A DNA stretch of 64,000 bases from Burkholderia ubonensis (lineage in GTDB: Bacteria; Pseudomonadota; Gammaproteobacteria; Burkholderiales; Burkholderiaceae), in the NCBI RefSeq assembly GCF_902833085.1, contig NZ_CADFEB010000003.1, positions 558,001 to 622,000 on the forward strand. The letters are read 5' to 3'. The translations under genes and the position numbers were made by a program. Of the stretch, positions 1 through 9,188 are shown in pieces (position 1 is the first letter of the stretch; each line of letters starts with the position of its first letter). The notes beneath the pieces are model-generated. The model did no database searches, was not told the origin of the DNA, and saw only the letters and a list, made by a program, of their open reading frames with translations.

Positions 1-939
1 GTGCGCCCAGACCCACTGGTAATAGGCCGGCGACGGCATGCCCGACGCGTAGCCCGCGAACGCATCGAGGCGCCGGAACGTGTAAGGCACGAGATAGGAA
101 CCGTAGCGAACGCTGCGCGCGGCCACGTCGGCGGTATTCGAGTCCGTCTCGGGCACGCAGGCGTCGCCCGCCTGCACATCGAGCATGGTGCATGCGCCGC
201 CGTCGATCGCGCCGGGTTCCGGCGTGTCGGGCAACGTAGCCGGCAGCGTGCGCCAGAGTCGCGCCAGCGCCGGCGCGTGATAACCGCCGCAGACGACCAG
301 CACGTCGTCCGCCCGCCCGCCGGATTCGGCGACGGCCCAGGCGATCCAGCGCGCCATCGTCCGTTCGCGCGCCTGATTGCCGAGCGAGCCCGGATCGTCG
401 TCGCGCACGTGCGAGAAGTAGGTCGACAGGCGCTGCGCGAGTTCGTCCAGCGCGCCCGGCGTATCGCCGACGTCCTCGAACAGGTGGTCCCAGAGCGCGT
501 CGCGTCCCTGCACGGCAAGCGTGTCGGCGAGCGCGCGCTCGTATGCGTCGGCGCGCGCCTCGTGTTCGGCATCCGCGACATCGGCATAGCGATTCTCCAG
601 CCGCGAGAACGCCGCATGCCACGCGGGCAGGTCGATGAAACGAACCGTCGCGCCGACTTCGCGCCCCGCCTGCAACGCCTGCCATTCCGGCGAATGCTCG
701 GCGAACGGCGTCCACGAGCCGTAATGCGCGGCATCGCCGGACAGATAACTGTAGATCGCGATCGGCAGGCGGTGTGGCCGATACAGTTCGTCGAGCCGGC
801 CGTTGAAGTCGGCCGGCCCTTCGATCAGCACGTAACGCGGCCGCCGCGCGCGGATGCGCTCGGCCACCAGCCGCGCGCAGGCGGGACTGTGATGCCGGAT
901 GCCGACGATGTGCGGTTCGCCGGGCGTGTCGGTCTGCAT
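1..939 (-). CDS. DUF5682 family protein, partial (runs off left edge)
   Basis: The minus strand from an ATG at 937-939 is open to the window edge (313 codons). It begins MQTDTPGEPHIVGIRHHSPAC, followed by LIEGPADFNGRLDELYRPH. A GIRHHSPA-type N-terminus with a nearby EGP motif is what I know from DUF5682 proteins, which sit beside MoxR-type AAA ATPases and VWA proteins in chaperone-like operons. The MoxR gene lies 135 bp upstream on the same strand, which supports this assignment. The function of the family is not established. The C-terminal part and any VWA partner lie outside the window. Confidence 0.75.
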   Translation of the reverse strand, partial: MQTDTPGEPHIVGIRHHSPACARLVAERIRARRPRYVLIEGPADFNGRLDELYRPHRLPIAIYSYLSGDAAHYGSWTPFAEHSPEWQALQAGREVGATVRFIDLPAWHAAFSRLENRYADVADAEHEARADAYERALADTLAVQGRDALWDHLFEDVGDTPGALDELAQRLSTYFSHVRDDDPGSLGNQARERTMARWIAWAVAESGGRADDVLVVCGGYHAPALARLWRTLPATLPDTPEPGAIDGGACTMLDVQAGDACVPETDSNTADVAARSVRYGSYLVPYTFRRLDAFAGYASGMPSPAYYQWVWAH

Positions 940-1074
940 GCTGCGCCTGTCAGTCGATGTCGATGCGTGCGGCGCCGGCGGCGGCCGACGCCTCCACGCA
1001 GCCGCCGCGCGCGCCGGCCGCGACGCGTCGCGGCCCCGGCATGCGTCCGTGATCGAGCATACTCATGTCACGCG

Positions 1075-2181
1075 TCACGGCAGGCGGTGACGCGCCGCGT
1101 AGTACGCGCGCCAGTGCGGCCCTTCGCGCCGCGCAGCCTTCTGCTCGAAGTAGCGGCGCAGCTTCGCGCGATCGTCGGCGTTGTCCTTGACGACGGTGCC
1201 GGCGATGCAGTCGACGAGATCCTGCGGCGACCCTTCGCGCTGCTCGAGAAACCATGCGCGCACCCCGACCGCATGCGCGACGTTCACCGCTTCGGCCGTC
1301 GACATCACCGCGGTCAGCCGGTCCATCGCGCCGTCGCCGCCCGCCGCATCGCCGGCCCCGCCGCGCAGATCGCGAAACGTCGTGACCAGCAATTCCAGCA
1401 CCGGTTGCGGCACGGCCGCCGGAATGCCGCTGCCGGCCAGCAGGCGCGCGCTGGCTTCGCGCACGAGCGCGAGTTCGCTGTCGAAGTCGAGGATCGGAAA
1501 CACGGTTTCGAAATCGAAACGCCGCTTGAGCGCCGCGCTCATCTCGTTCACGCCACGGTCGCGCGTGTTCGCGGTCGCGATGATGTTGAAGCCCTCGCGC
1601 GCGTACAGCATCCCGTGTTCGCCGTGCAGCTCGGGCACCGCCATCACGCGGTCCGACAGCATGCCGAGCAGGCAGTCCTGCACCTCCAGCGGCGCACGCG
1701 TGAGTTCCTCGAAGCGCACGATCCGGCCGTCGTTCATTCCCTGGTACAGCGGCGCGGGCACAAGCGCGCGTGGGCTCGGCCCTTCGTTGATCAGCAACGC
1801 GTAGTTCCAGCCGTACTTGATCTGGTCTTCGGTGATCGATGCGCCGCCCTGGATCGTCAGCGTCGACGTGCCGCTGATCGCGGCCGCCAGCAACTCGGAC
1901 AGCATCGATTTCGCGGTGCCCGGCTCGCCGACCAGCATCAGCCCGCGGCCGGTCGCGAGCGTGACGAGCATGCGCTCGATGCTCGCGATCGGCGCGACCA
2001 CCTTCGGCGTGATGCCGAGCGAGCGATCGCCGGCAATGAATGCGCGGGCGGCCGCGAGGCTGAGCTGCCAGCCCGGCGGTCGTGGACGGGCGCCATCCAG
2101 CGCCTTCAGTTCCGCGAGCTGATCGGCATACAGGACTTCAGCGGGCGGACGCTGCAATGCATGCGGTTGAGACGGAGCCAT
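1075..2181 (-). CDS. MoxR-family AAA+ ATPase
   Basis: This 368-residue protein has an AAA+ core. It shows Walker A GEPGTAKS (around residue 85), a PLYQGMNDGRIVRFEELTRA stretch with the Walker B-equivalent acidic residues, a sensor-type segment IIATANTRDRGVNEMS, and the arginine-rich ALKRRFDFETVFP. These are hallmarks of MoxR ATPases, which act with VWA-domain proteins as metal-insertion or protein-maturation chaperones. It is the first gene of a minus-strand operon with the DUF5682 gene. The ATG at 2181 is preceded by a good -10 box. The substrate is unknown. Confidence 0.85.
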   Translation of the reverse strand: MAPSQPHALQRPPAEVLYADQLAELKALDGARPRPPGWQLSLAAARAFIAGDRSLGITPKVVAPIASIERMLVTLATGRGLMLVGEPGTAKSMLSELLAAAISGTSTLTIQGGASITEDQIKYGWNYALLINEGPSPRALVPAPLYQGMNDGRIVRFEELTRAPLEVQDCLLGMLSDRVMAVPELHGEHGMLYAREGFNIIATANTRDRGVNEMSAALKRRFDFETVFPILDFDSELALVREASARLLAGSGIPAAVPQPVLELLVTTFRDLRGGAGDAAGGDGAMDRLTAVMSTAEAVNVAHAVGVRAWFLEQREGSPQDLVDCIAGTVVKDNADDRAKLRRYFEQKAARREGPHWRAYYAARHRLP

Positions 2182-2237
2182 TTCTGCTTCTTCTTCTCTT
2201 GTATTCGCGGTCGGGCTTGAATGCCCTCGGACCGCGG

Positions 2238-2243
2238 ATTATA
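2238..2243 (-). promoter_or_regulatory. Candidate -10 box of the MoxR operon
   Basis: Read on the minus strand this is a perfect TATAAT, about 57 bp upstream of the MoxR start codon and in an otherwise gene-free stretch. No good -35 hexamer lies 16-18 bp upstream (CTCGCC at best), so the call rests on the -10 match and its position. Confidence 0.35.
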
Positions 2244-2382
2244 TCGCCCCGCCGGAGCTTGGCGAGGCAGTGTTGAGGTCGGGAACAATGGCTGGTCGGG
2301 AAGCGCTTGATACTATTGAGTATCGTTTTAGGGGCGGAGCGCCAGGCCTTGTCACGCTTAGATCGGTCGATGCGCCGGTACA

Positions 2383-2592
2383 CCATCGGACGCGCTCCGT
2401 ACAACGCCCCTTGCGATCGAACGCGTAGCAAACCTGCGTGCCGGTGTCCAACTGCAGCAGCACGCGGCGGTCATTCTCGTACGCATTGGTCGAGGCTTTC
2501 GTACGCTTGCCGAAGCGGTCATATTCGTAGACATGCTTGCCACCTGACGCCAGGATTCGCTCGCGCGGCAGGCCGTTATCGCCGATTTCAAG
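2383..2592 (-). pseudogene. Orphan Rhs core fragment behind the rhs gene
   Basis: Directly after the rhs stop, in another frame, the minus strand encodes GDNGLPRERILASGGKHVYE, then YDRFGKRTKASTN, a junction, and LLQLDTGTQVCYAFDRKGRC. Both halves match separate places in the intact Rhs core (GDNGLRSKRILASGEVHRYE and LLRLDNGTNMLCGFDRYGRC), which there are about 90 residues apart. The piece is therefore a second rhs copy with an internal deletion, lacking a start and a C-terminal tip. Such scraps are typical debris of tip exchange at rhs loci. It occupies the place where an immunity gene is expected. Confidence 0.75.
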
Positions 2593-5500
2593 TTAATCTC
2601 GTGTGGTCGCTTGTAGGCTTCACTTGTGTAATTCGATATTTGGCGCCCGGGTTATAATCGATAATTCCGGTTATCTCAAACTCAACACCCCTCCAGATAA
2701 CGGTCCCTGTAAAGGTTCTAATGTTGGTGGGGTCACCACGGTGCGAATCAGGTGCCGGCCCTTCAATAAGGCCGCGCTCAAATGCGCCCTGAACCGCATC
2801 TTTTACGTCAGGAACTCCCCAACCATCCGGAAACATATCCTTTCCATTCCATATCACATTATTACCTTGCCTCAAGTCCGCCTTATAGGGCGCGCCTAAA
2901 CCATATGGTCGCGACCACCTGGTGACTATGATGCGGTGCGTGTTTGTTACGGACTCCGCATGATGCCCACCGGTAAAGCCGCCTTCGAGACTACCCGCGA
3001 GAACATGATCCCAATCAACGTCGTCTAGCGTGAACTTTGGTGGTTTAGGGACAACAGCGGCGTCCGCACTAGTCGATTCCTGATCTGCGTCTCCGCCCTT
3101 GGATTGATTGGACCTGTTATTGCCTTGGGCATGCCCGCCCGAATTTGGATCCCTTTTTTTGTTTGGATTATTTTTTCGGGCTGGAAACATCCCCAAGACA
3201 TCAATCAATACGAGCGGATTATCAGGATATGCATAAAGATTAATCCCACCCGCCTGCCCCATGGGATCCGTTTGAAGATATCGACCGAGTGTAGGACTGT
3301 ATGACCTAAACCGATTGCAATGCAGTCCTGTTTCCCGATCCAACCAGTGCCCCGGCCAGCGTAGGTCATACTCGACAGCATTGCCGGCGGCAATCTGAAT
3401 CGCTCCGTAAGGATCGATGTCCCTTGCGCGCCACACTACCTCGCGATCGCTATTTTCGATCCACTCGGGTAATCCAACCTGATTGCAGAACACAAAATGC
3501 GCACGCCCTGTCTCGGGCAAGGCACCGACGCCAGGGTAATTAACGAACATGAACGGCAAGAACGCCGCCTCGTTCACGTACACATAGATTCGCAACCGTC
3601 CGTCCGCCCCGACCTCCGCTGCCAGCCGATCGCCATCCCAGCAGTACGTGGTACGCGCATCTCCTATCGCTTTGGCAACGCGCCGGCACAGCCCGTCGTA
3701 CTCCGCCGTCCATGCCTCGCCCCGATCGCTCCACGTCACCTTCACCAGCAGGTCCAGGCTGTTGTAATGATAGGTCGTCCGGCGGTTATTCTCGTCGATC
3801 TCTTCGGCCAGGTGATTCCGGTGGTCGTAGCGGAACATACCGGCAGATGAGCTCACAAGCCGGTTGCCTTCAGCGTAGCGCGTCCACTGGCATGCGGGCG
3901 TCGACAGCAAATTGCCGCCTCGGTCATATTCGTAGCGCCGCACGGGCCACCCATCGCGCCTTTCGCCGGTCAGCCGATGGGCAGCGTCGTATTGGTACTC
4001 GGTGGTGCCGTTCGCGCTGTCGATCACGCGCCGTAGCTCCCCGGTCGCGCTGTACCGGTACTGCACCCAATGGACATCTCCCGTGTCGCCCTCCGGCCAA
4101 ACAAGCCGCCCGGTACATCGGCCGTACCGATCGAACCCGCACAGCATGTTGGTACCGTTGTCCAGGCGCAGCAGAATTCGGCCTTCCGGGGTGCGCTCGA
4201 GCCGATGGGCGCCGCCGGCTGGCCCGTGGATCAGCACTTCGTTATCGCCAATTACTTCGTAACTCACGGTGAAGCGCTCGAGGTATGTCGTGCTGACGAG
4301 GCGCCCGCCGGCATAGACGTGCTCGACGCCGATGCCGTCGCGCTTGTCGGCTGTGAGTCGGCCGAGCGCATCGTGCGCCATCGTGACATCGAACTTGTCC
4401 GTAGACGCCTTGGTGAAGTGGCCGCGCTGATCGTACTCGTACCTGTGCACCTCGCCGCTTGCGAGAATGCGCTTGCTGCGCAAGCCGTTGTCGCCCACCT
4501 CGAAGCGCAACAGGATGTTGCCGGTGCCATCCCGTTTCTCGATCAGTCGATCGCCAGTGTCATACGCGTACGTCTCCCGAAGCACCCCGTGGCGCATTAC
4601 GCTGGCAATGCGGCTCTTGAGATCATAGGTATAGGCGCTCTCGTTGCCGTTGCCATCGACGATGGCCGCGATTTTCCGTTTCGCCGTATACCTGTACCGG
4701 ACGGTGTTCCCCAATGGATCGGTTTCACTCTCGCGCAGATTCCAAGACACGGGGCTGTAGACGTAGTCGCGTCCGTCCTGATCACGACGCTGCAGCGGAT
4801 TTCCAGCCGCGTCATGTCGCCGCCGTTCAGTCCAGCCATACTCATCGGTATGGGCAATAATCAGGCCGGCCGCATCGCGTCGCTTCACCGGCGCAGCCGC
4901 GAGGACATCCCGCGCAAAGATCGTCTCGACGACGTTGGCGATTTTCGGGGGCAGCAATATCGCACGGCTCAGATCCTCCGGTTTGACTTCACCCCATTGC
5001 AACCCTAACGGTGTGTCAGGCACCTTGAGTGCCAACGGATTCGGCAAGTCCGGCGCTTCGTCCTTGACAGGCCAGACGTTGCCCCAGCGATCCACGCGTC
5101 CCGTGTTGCGCTCGTGCGCGTCGTAGAGCCATCGCAAGACCTGCCCGCCCGAGTCGATTTCCTCGGTGATGCGGCCGTCCTCGCCGATTACGTACTCCGT
5201 TGCGCCTCCATATGGATCGACGACGCGGATAATCGTCCCCACGTCGTTGTAGAGAACCGTCCACCTGCCGCCATCCCCCTCGGTCACAAGGGTGCGCCCC
5301 GGTTGGTATTGAAACTGGACGTGCAACAACCCGTCCTGCCCGCTACTCTCGACGCAACGGCCCTCAGCGTCGTAGCGATAGAAGAACGAGTAGCCGTTCG
5401 CATCGGTAAGTCGCGCCATGCGCCGCTGCACATCGTATTCACTGGCCGACGCCGCGTCGAGCGCGTTGCGGTAGCGGACCAGACAGCCGTTCGTATCGTA

Positions 5501-7078
5501 TCCGTACCGGGAGATTCGGTTGGTCTGTCCATCGACGTCGGTCAGCGCGACTTCGACGATCCGCCCGTACTGGTCATAGTGAAATTGAGCTATCCGTCGA
5601 ACATGGGCGCGTTCCTCGGATTGCTCGATTTTGCCGAGGCGCCCGTATGCATCCCAGTGCAGCCTGCTGCGCGCCTCATCACGGATATGACCCACACAAC
5701 GGGCGGTCCGGTCCGTTGCCGAGGCCCGCTCAAACTCCAGGTCACCTGCCACCTCATGCCGGACGATGAAGCGCCGGCCGTCCACCTGTTCGATCTCGTA
5801 GCCCTGGCAGCCGCCGCCATATGTCCCGTCCGCCCGTCTGTTGAAGGCGTATTCTGTTCCGCGCGGATCGGTGTACATGGCGCGCGTGCGCAGCAGTTGC
5901 AGCTCGTGTTGCCAGCTATGCCTGAATCCGTATCCCAGCACGCCATCCCGCTCATGCCAACCGCTGCAGTAGTAGCGCCCCCATTTGAACGGCACAACCT
6001 CGTCGGTCTCGTAATCCGTGAAGTCGTTCTCGACCTCTCCCGTAACGGCGCTAACCGGCTCACCCCACAACTCACAGGCCAGTTTCTGCGCCCATTTCGG
6101 CAACTTCGGCCTTACCTTCTTCCCGATCCCATGCTTGATTCCATGCCACATCATCTGCGAATCCGGCATCGGCAACCCGCCGATCAGAACGGTAGGGTTG
6201 CCGTCCATCAGCATGCCCATGCTCGGCTCGATCCCCGGATCCTTGCCCATCAAATTACTGAGCGCCATCATCGCGGCGTCCGCGGCCGTCTGCGCGGCCA
6301 TCATCGCTGCCGCCAGTTCCTCGCCATGCTCGGCGTCGGCGGCAGCGCCCGCCACGCCCGACGCAGGCCCCACCGCCGCATTGCCGACCTTCCATGCCTT
6401 GCCTGCGCGCCCCATCCAGCCCGCACGGCTCGATACCTCGGCGGCTTCGCCCGCGGCTTCTTCGCCTTTCTCCGTAGCCCCCTCCGCTTCTTGACCGGAC
6501 TTCCCCCCGTGCCCCATCGGATTGCAATGCCGCGTCATGTCGATGCCCATGCGCGCCGCACGCATCCCGCCGATGAACGTATTGCTCGAACCCGTTTGAA
6601 TGTCGAAAAGAGGCGTCAGCCCACCGCACGTCGGCGCGATGCCGATATCCGTCACGCGGGCCGCCGGTATGCCGCCGATCAGCACACTCAGGCAGCCGCT
6701 CCCGATCGTCCCGCCGACGCTCGGCAACGGAAACCCGTCGCTCGGCGGATGATCGTGCGCGTGCGGCGTGCCGAGATGCGCGGCGCCGATGGTGGCAGCC
6801 GGCATCCCCGGCATCTTGTCGAGCAGCGGGATCTGGGCGATGCCGGTATTGAGCAGCTGCGAAGGCGCACTCTGCAGCGACGCCAGTGCATTCACGGCCT
6901 CGCCAAGATGATGAAGCGTGCTCCCCTTCGACGAGAAGGTTTCCTTGAACGGGTCGCAAGTTGACTTGATCGTGTCAAGAAGCGCGTCGCAAGACGTGTC
7001 GACCTTGGATTCTGGCCGCGTCTCGTCGCGCGGTGGCGGATCGGAGGCACGAACCAACCGGTTTTCCGAGTCGCTCAT
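2588..7078 (-). CDS. PAAR-Rhs polymorphic toxin with EndoU-like nuclease tip
   Basis: This protein has 1496 residues. The N-terminal part (about 90-330) has PAAR-like repeats (SVGGTIGSGCLSVLIGGIPA, NTFIGGMRAARMG, PTVLIGGLPM). It is followed by an RHS-type entry region (CELWGEPVSAVTGEVENDFT) and many YD repeats. The core closes at about 1270-1297 with DPMGQAGGINLYAYPDNP and DVLG, the self-cleavage landmark; the second motif reads DVLG instead of the usual DPLG. The 199-residue tip holds DHVLAGSLEGGFTGGHHAES and later GTVIWRGVEFEITGIIDYNP, which resembles bacterial EndoU RNases with histidines near H1358 and H1372/1373. Known relatives are loaded on the T6SS spike through PAAR and delivered into rivals. 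No VgrG is visible. The tip DNA is clearly lower in GC than the core, which points to horizontal exchange. Confidence 0.85.
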   Translation of the reverse strand: MSDSENRLVRASDPPPRDETRPESKVDTSCDALLDTIKSTCDPFKETFSSKGSTLHHLGEAVNALASLQSAPSQLLNTGIAQIPLLDKMPGMPAATIGAAHLGTPHAHDHPPSDGFPLPSVGGTIGSGCLSVLIGGIPAARVTDIGIAPTCGGLTPLFDIQTGSSNTFIGGMRAARMGIDMTRHCNPMGHGGKSGQEAEGATEKGEEAAGEAAEVSSRAGWMGRAGKAWKVGNAAVGPASGVAGAAADAEHGEELAAAMMAAQTAADAAMMALSNLMGKDPGIEPSMGMLMDGNPTVLIGGLPMPDSQMMWHGIKHGIGKKVRPKLPKWAQKLACELWGEPVSAVTGEVENDFTDYETDEVVPFKWGRYYCSGWHERDGVLGYGFRHSWQHELQLLRTRAMYTDPRGTEYAFNRRADGTYGGGCQGYEIEQVDGRRFIVRHEVAGDLEFERASATDRTARCVGHIRDEARSRLHWDAYGRLGKIEQSEERAHVRRIAQFHYDQYGRIVEVALTDVDGQTNRISRYGYDTNGCLVRYRNALDAASASEYDVQRRMARLTDANGYSFFYRYDAEGRCVESSGQDGLLHVQFQYQPGRTLVTEGDGGRWTVLYNDVGTIIRVVDPYGGATEYVIGEDGRITEEIDSGGQVLRWLYDAHERNTGRVDRWGNVWPVKDEAPDLPNPLALKVPDTPLGLQWGEVKPEDLSRAILLPPKIANVVETIFARDVLAAAPVKRRDAAGLIIAHTDEYGWTERRRHDAAGNPLQRRDQDGRDYVYSPVSWNLRESETDPLGNTVRYRYTAKRKIAAIVDGNGNESAYTYDLKSRIASVMRHGVLRETYAYDTGDRLIEKRDGTGNILLRFEVGDNGLRSKRILASGEVHRYEYDQRGHFTKASTDKFDVTMAHDALGRLTADKRDGIGVEHVYAGGRLVSTTYLERFTVSYEVIGDNEVLIHGPAGGAHRLERTPEGRILLRLDNGTNMLCGFDRYGRCTGRLVWPEGDTGDVHWVQYRYSATGELRRVIDSANGTTEYQYDAAHRLTGERRDGWPVRRYEYDRGGNLLSTPACQWTRYAEGNRLVSSSAGMFRYDHRNHLAEEIDENNRRTTYHYNSLDLLVKVTWSDRGEAWTAEYDGLCRRVAKAIGDARTTYCWDGDRLAAEVGADGRLRIYVYVNEAAFLPFMFVNYPGVGALPETGRAHFVFCNQVGLPEWIENSDREVVWRARDIDPYGAIQIAAGNAVEYDLRWPGHWLDRETGLHCNRFRSYSPTLGRYLQTDPMGQAGGINLYAYPDNPLVLIDVLGMFPARKNNPNKKRDPNSGGHAQGNNRSNQSKGGDADQESTSADAAVVPKPPKFTLDDVDWDHVLAGSLEGGFTGGHHAESVTNTHRIIVTRWSRPYGLGAPYKADLRQGNNVIWNGKDMFPDGWGVPDVKDAVQGAFERGLIEGPAPDSHRGDPTNIRTFTGTVIWRGVEFEITGIIDYNPGAKYRITQVKPTSDHTRLT

Positions 7079-7089
7079 CGCTGTGCCCC

Positions 7090-7696
7090 ACTCCTATCCG
7101 GCTACCGTGTGCAGCAGACGCCGCGGCTCCACACCGGCGAGTCGCGAAAGGCGAATCCTTTCCCAACTCGTTCGTCTGGTCTCGGTTTTCAGGCCAGCTT
7201 TCGCATCGAGCGACACGAGTCGATCAAGAATGTTGCCGCGCTGCCTTCCGCTGCCAAACTGCTCGCACAGGCGCATCGCATCGATCCGGTTCTTTGCGGC
7301 TTTGGCCGTCTTGCCGCACGCGAACAGCGCGACGCTGCCCCTTCTCCGTCTCGATCTTCGTATGAACGAGCGTCAGCCAGCCGGCGGCACCATCGCGAGA
7401 CCGAATTAGGCCACCGCGTTCGCCAACACCTTGACGCAGGCGACGCGGATCCCCCGGATCGTCGCGTCCAAGCGGAATTGCCTGTTTTTCTTGGGGGTGG
7501 AAACCGCAACGTACGCAAGTTTCAACCAATCGAGCGCAACGTTCCGTGGGCTCAGGAACTCTAGCGCACATTCATCTAACGATTGATTTGACACTTGTAA
7601 CTTTTTGAAACGCGCAGACGGAACGAGCATTTCAATGCGATTGAAATCCATTTTGGATAATGTGTTCATGGCGTGGCATGCTTCCAGCAGCCGCAA
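7090..7696 (-). pseudogene. Frameshifted gene upstream of rhs, unidentified
   Basis: A start at 7696, or the internal ATG of MNTLSKMDFNRIEMLVPSAR, opens a protein-like reading frame that stops at 7406. Coding-like sequence then continues in a second frame (GAAGWLTLVHTKIETEKG) and a third (VALFACGKTAKAAKNRIDAM, then GNILDRLVSLDAKAGLK) down to about 7100. The three pieces read as one protein of about 200 residues broken by two frameshifts. I do not recognise the family. Its place just ahead of a PAAR-Rhs gene is where T6SS adaptor or chaperone genes usually sit. Confidence 0.5.
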
Positions 7697-7741
7697 TATC
7701 TCGTATGGTGTGACAGCGTCACACGCCTGCCGAGGCGACGC

Positions 7742-8536
7742 CTAATTGATCGGCGAACTAAGGAAATCAAGCAACAGTGCGTGGAAATCATCGGGCTGTT
7801 CGAACCACGGGTTGTGGCCGGCTTTTTCGAAGACATGCAAGCGATGCCTCTTGATCACCGATGCCATGAAGCTGACATCCGCCAGTTCGACCAGCATGTC
7901 CTCGTCGGCCGAAATCAGCAGCGTCGGGCAGCGGATTTCGCCAACCCAGGACCGGGAGTCAAAGGACGACATCGCGTGCAACTGCTGCTTCAGCCCGATT
8001 TCGCTGACGGGTGCCGGTGCGGCGCTAACCAGTTGCTCGACCGAGCCCGGCCTCGTCATATAGTCATTGGACAGCCCAGTCACCGCAAAGAATCGTCCCA
8101 CGATGGCGCTCGGGATGTCCGCCTGCAACATCTCGATCCGCAGCCGGGCGAATTGCAGGAGGCGGGGGCTGGCCTTGACCGGCGAGCACAGGATCGTGGC
8201 TGATCGGGCTATTTCCGGGTGCCGAGCCGCGATTTCCTGAACCACGCATCCGCCAAATGATGCGCCGACGAAATCCGCGGAGGACAAACCCAGTGTCGCA
8301 ATCAGGCCGATGGTGTCCTCCGCCATCATCTTCACCGTATACGCATGGTCCGGGCACGAGGACTGTCCGACTCCGCGATTATCGAGGAAGATCACCCGAT
8401 ATTGACGACTGAGCACGTCGGCCGTGTATTGCCAGACCCGATGATCCATGCCGAAGCCGGCAATCAGGACAATGGGACGTCCTTTCCCTTGGCTTTCATA
8501 GTACAGATCGATACCGTTGACATGTGCGATAGGCAT
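7742..8536 (-). CDS. Alpha/beta hydrolase
   Basis: This 264-residue alpha/beta-hydrolase fold protein begins MPIAHVNGIDLYYESQGKGR. It has the nucleophile elbow VGASFGG, a likely acid in ISADEDMLVE and the histidine in KAGHNPWFEQP, so the catalytic triad looks complete. The family covers esterases, lactonases and release enzymes and the substrate cannot be read from sequence. It lies at the left edge of the biosynthetic cluster, divergent from the AraC regulator 650 bp away. The NRPS has no thioesterase domain, so a role in product release or processing is possible but unproven. Confidence 0.85.
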   Translation of the reverse strand: MPIAHVNGIDLYYESQGKGRPIVLIAGFGMDHRVWQYTADVLSRQYRVIFLDNRGVGQSSCPDHAYTVKMMAEDTIGLIATLGLSSADFVGASFGGCVVQEIAARHPEIARSATILCSPVKASPRLLQFARLRIEMLQADIPSAIVGRFFAVTGLSNDYMTRPGSVEQLVSAAPAPVSEIGLKQQLHAMSSFDSRSWVGEIRCPTLLISADEDMLVELADVSFMASVIKRHRLHVFEKAGHNPWFEQPDDFHALLLDFLSSPIN

Positions 8537-9188
8537 GGCGCGCGTTGAAATCAGGAAAATGGGTTGACGGTCGATCCGATCATCTACCGCGGCAATCGGT
8601 TTAAAGCTTCGAGTGCTGCAAATCTGATCCGATCGTTCGATCCATGCACCGCCCCTGCTCGAGAGAAGCGTGAGTATGGATGGTCTCAGCCTGTTGCCTG
8701 TCGATTGGCCTGGTCGTATGGTTTTTCATCAGGTCCGGACCCTTGTGTTGACATGAGCCGGGCATAGGTCCAGATTAAGTCGGTTTATGGTTATGCGGTA
8801 GCGCGTTTTGTCTCAGACCACGGCTGATTTATCGCAAGCGACTCGACTGACTTGGTTCGACTTGTCCCTATATCTCCGGACACACGCTGGAACGAACTCG
8901 TTAATATTGCAAATCAGGTATTCGACGGATTTCCTTAATGACGCAATTTGCGAAGACCCAACCTCCTTCACATATGGATTTTCTTGCCGGACGAGATACC
9001 GACCCTCGATAACCAGCGAGTGCATGCGCGGATTTGCGAACACCGCCACGAACGAAAAAGCAACCAGTTCTCGAACCGTCGAACTACAATCTGAGCACCA
9101 CACAGCACCTCCCTCCTCGCCTGTTCAACTTCACCGAAACGGGTGTTCAATTCCCCCGAAATACGCATCATGTGTATTGGAGCGCGAT
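8537..9188. other. Intergenic region ahead of the AraC regulator
   Basis: This 650-bp gap separates the divergent hydrolase and AraC genes. It is AT-richer than its neighbours. A TTGACA hexamer at 8748-8753 could be a -35 element, but only a weak -10 (CAGATT) follows at the right distance. The AraC frame stays open upstream to 8808, though that stretch does not look like coding sequence. I see no repeat or RNA structure that I would defend. Confidence 0.4.

Noticed and set aside
1..2220. A 739-codon open frame on the plus strand opposite the MoxR and DUF5682 genes
   Set aside because: Its Arg/Ala-rich product has no recognisable motif, and the minus strand carries clear AAA ATPase motifs. 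It is an antisense frame common in high-GC DNA.
2309..2324. Hairpin GATACT-ATTG-AGTATC followed by GTTTT
   Set aside because: Only a 6-bp AT-rich stem, and on the strand that does not follow any gene end. Too weak for a terminator call.
8748..8776. Possible promoter TTGACA with CAGATT before the AraC gene
   Set aside because: The -10 matches poorly and the distance to the chosen start is over 400 bp.
8808..9188. N-terminal extension of the AraC regulator
   Set aside because: In-frame but low-complexity Ser/Thr/Arg sequence. The regulator's sensor domain fits the ATG at 9189.
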